Origin: DATBGZ01 sp963803115 | GTDB lineage: Bacteria; Actinomycetota; Actinomycetes; Mycobacteriales; Micromonosporaceae | DNA length: 64,000 nucleotides | Direction of reading: 5' to 3' | Assembly (NCBI GenBank): GCA_963803115.1 | Contig: CAWDLN010000019.1 | Coordinates: 338,825 to 402,824 of the forward strand | Shown: positions 62,026 through 64,000 of the stretch, in pieces | Position numbering within the stretch: the first letter of the stretch is position 1 | Layout of the letters: each line of letters starts with the position of its first letter | The notes under the pieces: model-generated | The model's database searches: none | What the model was told of the DNA's origin: nothing | Seen by the model: the letters and a program-made list of their open reading frames with translations, nothing else | Program-made: the position numbers and the translations under genes

Positions 62026-62778
62026 GTGAGCGATGTCGACGAGCGGACAACGGTGCACCGGTCACACGGAATCCACGACTGGGACCGGCGTCGGGTGACC
62101 TGGCTGGAGCTATTCTTTGATCTCGTCTTCGTTGTCGCGGTGGCGCGACTCGGGGCGCTGCTGCATGATGACCACTCGGCCCATGGCGTGGTCGCGTTCG
62201 CGGGTCTGCTGGTGACGGTGTGGTGGCTGTGGAACAGCTTCTCGTACTTCGCCGACCTGTTCGACGACGACGGCGTGATCCATCGCATCGTTCACACGAG
62301 GTCAACCACGGTCTTGACCCGTACTCGAATGCGGACACGGACCACGACGGGCTGTCGGATGCGGACGAGGTATCGATCGGCACGAACCCGACGAGCGCAG
62401 ACTCCGACGGCGACGGGCTCGGCGACCAGCTCGAACTGCAGAGCGGAAGCGGGTCCCGCAACTGCCGGGGCCGGGCACCTCACGGTCGACCTGGCGCAGC
62501 CGCCCGAACTCGATGCGCCGCAAGCCGACGCGGCCCTCGGCGGCCCCGACACACTGCCGGGCGCACAGAGCCCGCCCGATCCCGGCAACGCGCCTTGCGT
62601 TGAGGCCGCACTCGGTGGACCTGACACAGCGCCCAGTCAGCACGCGCCGTCCGATCCCGAAGCTCCCGCGATCGACATCGCGCTCGGCGGGCCCGATACC
62701 TCGCCCGGCGCGGACAACGACCCGGACACCCACGTGCGGGTCGTCGATCCTCCACCGATCGTGCGACCAAGCCGCTAG
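62026..62778 (+). pseudogene. chimera: LtrA start joined to a Ca-binding (TSP3-like) and GGPDT-repeat region
   Basis: From GTG 62026 about 85 residues match the start of low-temperature-requirement A proteins (RRVTWLELFFDLVFVVAVAR, two TM). After about 62293 the homologous reading moves to another frame with VNHGLDPYSNADTDHDG, DADEVSIGTNPTSADSDGDG and LELQSGS, TSP type-3 Ca-binding repeats. From about 62440 the first frame again makes sense, with three ALGGPDTxPG-type repeats. The main frame is open throughout (250 codons), so a protein could be made, but it looks like a fusion of two broken genes. Confidence 0.6.
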
Positions 62779-62814
62779 GCGCGCCGGTCACCCCATATGT
62801 CGCCTCGGCACCCA

Positions 62815-63207
62815 TTACGATCCGGCTGGTTGGAAAAGCTCGATCGGGTTTCCGGACGGGTCGTCGACCAGGATCTGCCGGCCGCCAGGCCCGGTGATGA
62901 TGTCGTTGCGGAAATGGACGCCTGACTTACGCAGGCGGTTTACCTCTGCGGTGATGTCGTCGACTATGAAGTGGATGCGGTTCCAGCCGCCCGGCACTGG
63001 TTGGCGACCGTCGGGCATCGGCCGCCCGGCCGAGCTTTGCGGCCCAGCCAGAAGCAATCGCAAGTGGCCGCGCGTGACGTCGGCGAAGGCAGGCAACCTC
63101 GCTGTATTGACTGTGAAGCCGAAATGCGTGGTGTAGAAGTCAACCGCGGCCTGCACATCGTTGACCATGTATCGAACGTTGACCATGTCGTCGGGTGCGT
63201 TGCTCAT
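62815..63207 (-). CDS. VOC-family glyoxalase-like protein
   Basis: 130 residues, ATG 63207 with GGAGGAATC upstream. VRYMVNDVQAAVDFYTTHFG and the closing QILVDDPSGNPIELFQPAG (metal-ligand Glu) define a glyoxalase/bleomycin-resistance fold. The ORF upstream is Arg-rich and not part of it. Substrate is unknown. Confidence 0.88.
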   Translation of the reverse strand: MSNAPDDMVNVRYMVNDVQAAVDFYTTHFGFTVNTARLPAFADVTRGHLRLLLAGPQSSAGRPMPDGRQPVPGGWNRIHFIVDDITAEVNRLRKSGVHFRNDIITGPGGRQILVDDPSGNPIELFQPAGS

Positions 63208-63383
63208 GATTCCTCCGCGTCGTTTGCCGCCGGAACCTTCTCTGGGTTTCAAACCGCGGGTCTGCCTCGGCGGGAGAGGCTCGCGCCGATCGGCTACCCG
63301 ATCCCGCCACGGTATAGCCGCGCGGTACGCATGCGCACTTAGCCGCGACGGCGGCGGACCATGGCTAGTGTCACCATGGGTTG

Positions 63384-63797
63384 GTGAATCGTTGGCGCTG
63401 CCCCGCCTGCGACCGAGAGTTCGCCCGCACGGCGCAGTCCCATGTCTGCCTCCCCGGCAACTCGGTCGACCAGACGTTCGCCGGCCATCCCCCTGTCCAG
63501 CGCGAGATCTATGACGCGATCGTCGGCCACCTACGGACCCTTGGGCCTGTGTACGTCGACGCGGTTCGGGTCGGCATATTCCTGTCGCACGTGAGCAAGA
63601 TGGCCGAGGTCCGGCCGATGACACGTTGGGTGCGGCTACACCTGTTCACGCCCCGCTATCTCGATGACGAACGGATCCGGCGGCGTGAGCGGATCTCGGC
63701 CAGCCGGTTCTGGTACGTCCTCAACCTCACCGTGGTGTCCGATGTGGACGACCAGCTCCGAAACTGGCTGAGCGAGGCGTACGACAGCGCCGGCTAG
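63384..63797 (+). CDS. DUF5655 domain protein
   Basis: 137 residues from GTG 63384 (or TTG one codon earlier). The N-terminal zinc-ribbon-like RWRCPACDREFARTAQSHVC has a CxxC and a late His/Cys. The DUF5655 block includes VDQTFAGHPPVQREIYDAIV, KMAEVRPMTRWVRLHLFTPR and SRFWYVLNLTVVSDV. Function is unknown. Confidence 0.82.
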   Translation: MNRWRCPACDREFARTAQSHVCLPGNSVDQTFAGHPPVQREIYDAIVGHLRTLGPVYVDAVRVGIFLSHVSKMAEVRPMTRWVRLHLFTPRYLDDERIRRRERISASRFWYVLNLTVVSDVDDQLRNWLSEAYDSAG

Positions 63798-63829
63798 CTC
63801 GCCGGGGGGGCCGTGTCCGTACCGGCGGT

Positions 63830-64000
63830 TCACATGCGGGGCAGTATCGCCTTGATGAGCTCACCCACGCGCGTGGCCGCCTCGGCGCCTCGTCGGATGA
63901 CTTCTTGGTGGTCCAGCGTGGCGCCGGCAAGCCCCGCGGCGACGTTGGTCACCAACGAGATTCCGAGGACCTCCATTCCGTGGGCGCGTGCCTGAATGCA
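63830..64000 (-). CDS. purine nucleoside phosphorylase (C-terminal part)
   Basis: 57 codons ending at TGA 63830-63832; the rest lies beyond the window. The sequence reads ARAHGMEVLGISLVTNVAAG, then DHQEVIRRGAEAATRVGELI and a final ILPRM. This is the end of trimeric, PunA-type purine nucleoside phosphorylases: GISLVTNxAAG is the family's conserved stretch near the base-binding site. Splits inosine or guanosine with phosphate in purine salvage. Confidence 0.85.
   Translation of the reverse strand, partial: CIQARAHGMEVLGISLVTNVAAGLAGATLDHQEVIRRGAEAATRVGELIKAILPRM

Noticed and set aside
1..64000. CRISPR array, rRNA operon, insertion sequence or prophage
   Set aside because: No regularly spaced repeats, transposase, integrase or phage structural genes were seen.

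Overview
The window is 64 kb of GC-rich DNA with dense genes, many GTG and TTG starts, and gene families typical of Actinomycetia. The order mfd, SurA-like lipoprotein, mazG, eno, ftsB-like gene, DUF501, ppx, and further on thiolase, SGNH hydrolase, cbs, resembles from memory the corresponding stretch of Mycobacterium tuberculosis. The DUF222/HNH protein, the PCD, the DUF5655 protein and general gene style suggest a Micromonosporales- or Pseudonocardiales-like actinomycete. I cannot name a genus. I saw no CRISPR array, rRNA operon, insertion sequence or prophage.

Layout. 1-3.6 kb: end of folD, malate dehydrogenase, a zinc-metallopeptidase lipoprotein, and NADP isocitrate dehydrogenase (central carbon metabolism). 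4-11.2 kb, minus strand: an S51-like/CysS-tail fusion protein, an alpha/beta hydrolase, a GT2 glycosyltransferase, a Wzz/BY-kinase-like protein split by a frameshift, an APS kinase with a decayed ATP-sulfurylase domain, and a DM13 protein. This looks like a small surface-polysaccharide or sulfation group. 11.2-16.7 kb: FmdB-like zinc ribbon, PEP carboxylase, a DUF222/HNH nuclease, and the remnant of an MBL-fold hydrolase. 16.8-31.6 kb: the conserved mfd-to-ppx block, interrupted by a secreted PhoX/DUF839 protein and a membrane protein, with a lipoprotein and an N-acetylglutamate synthase-like GNAT near ppx. 31.9-34.8 kb: a large secreted subtilase. 35-40.8 kb: a type-5 uracil-DNA glycosylase followed by a DUF4129/MoxR/DUF58 membrane operon. 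40.9-45.8 kb: NDH-2, a large GT-C-like membrane protein, tRNA-Leu(UAA), and a YccA/Bax-inhibitor protein. 45.9-53.6 kb: thiolase, two tandem SGNH hydrolases (both frameshifted near the C-terminus), YkvA-like protein, cystathionine beta-synthase, HtrA-like protease, and a class V aminotransferase. 53.8-64 kb is more accessory: pterin carbinolamine dehydratase, a hipBA toxin-antitoxin pair with three evenly spaced operators, a DUF1345 protein, DsbA-like, DsrE-like, a LuxR/hydrolase fusion, two VOC proteins, DUF5655, a partial purine nucleoside phosphorylase, and several broken genes.

Beyond genes, three DNA-level patterns stand out. (1) The 11-bp palindrome TCCAC(A/T)GTGGA recurs about a dozen times across genes and spacers, far more than composition predicts. 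(2) A family of intergenic hairpins with GATCT(T/A)GG ends sits just after stop codons at 3.6, 28.1 and 45.8 kb, and a related hairpin lies inside a reading frame at 45.5 kb. (3) Three copies of CCGCACGNNCGTGCGG (the middle one imperfect) at 61-62 bp spacing lie upstream of hipB. Regulation may also run through rare TTA codons: the window encodes tRNA-Leu(UAA), the bldA-type tRNA, and TTA codons occur in the subtilase and the MoxR-operon genes.
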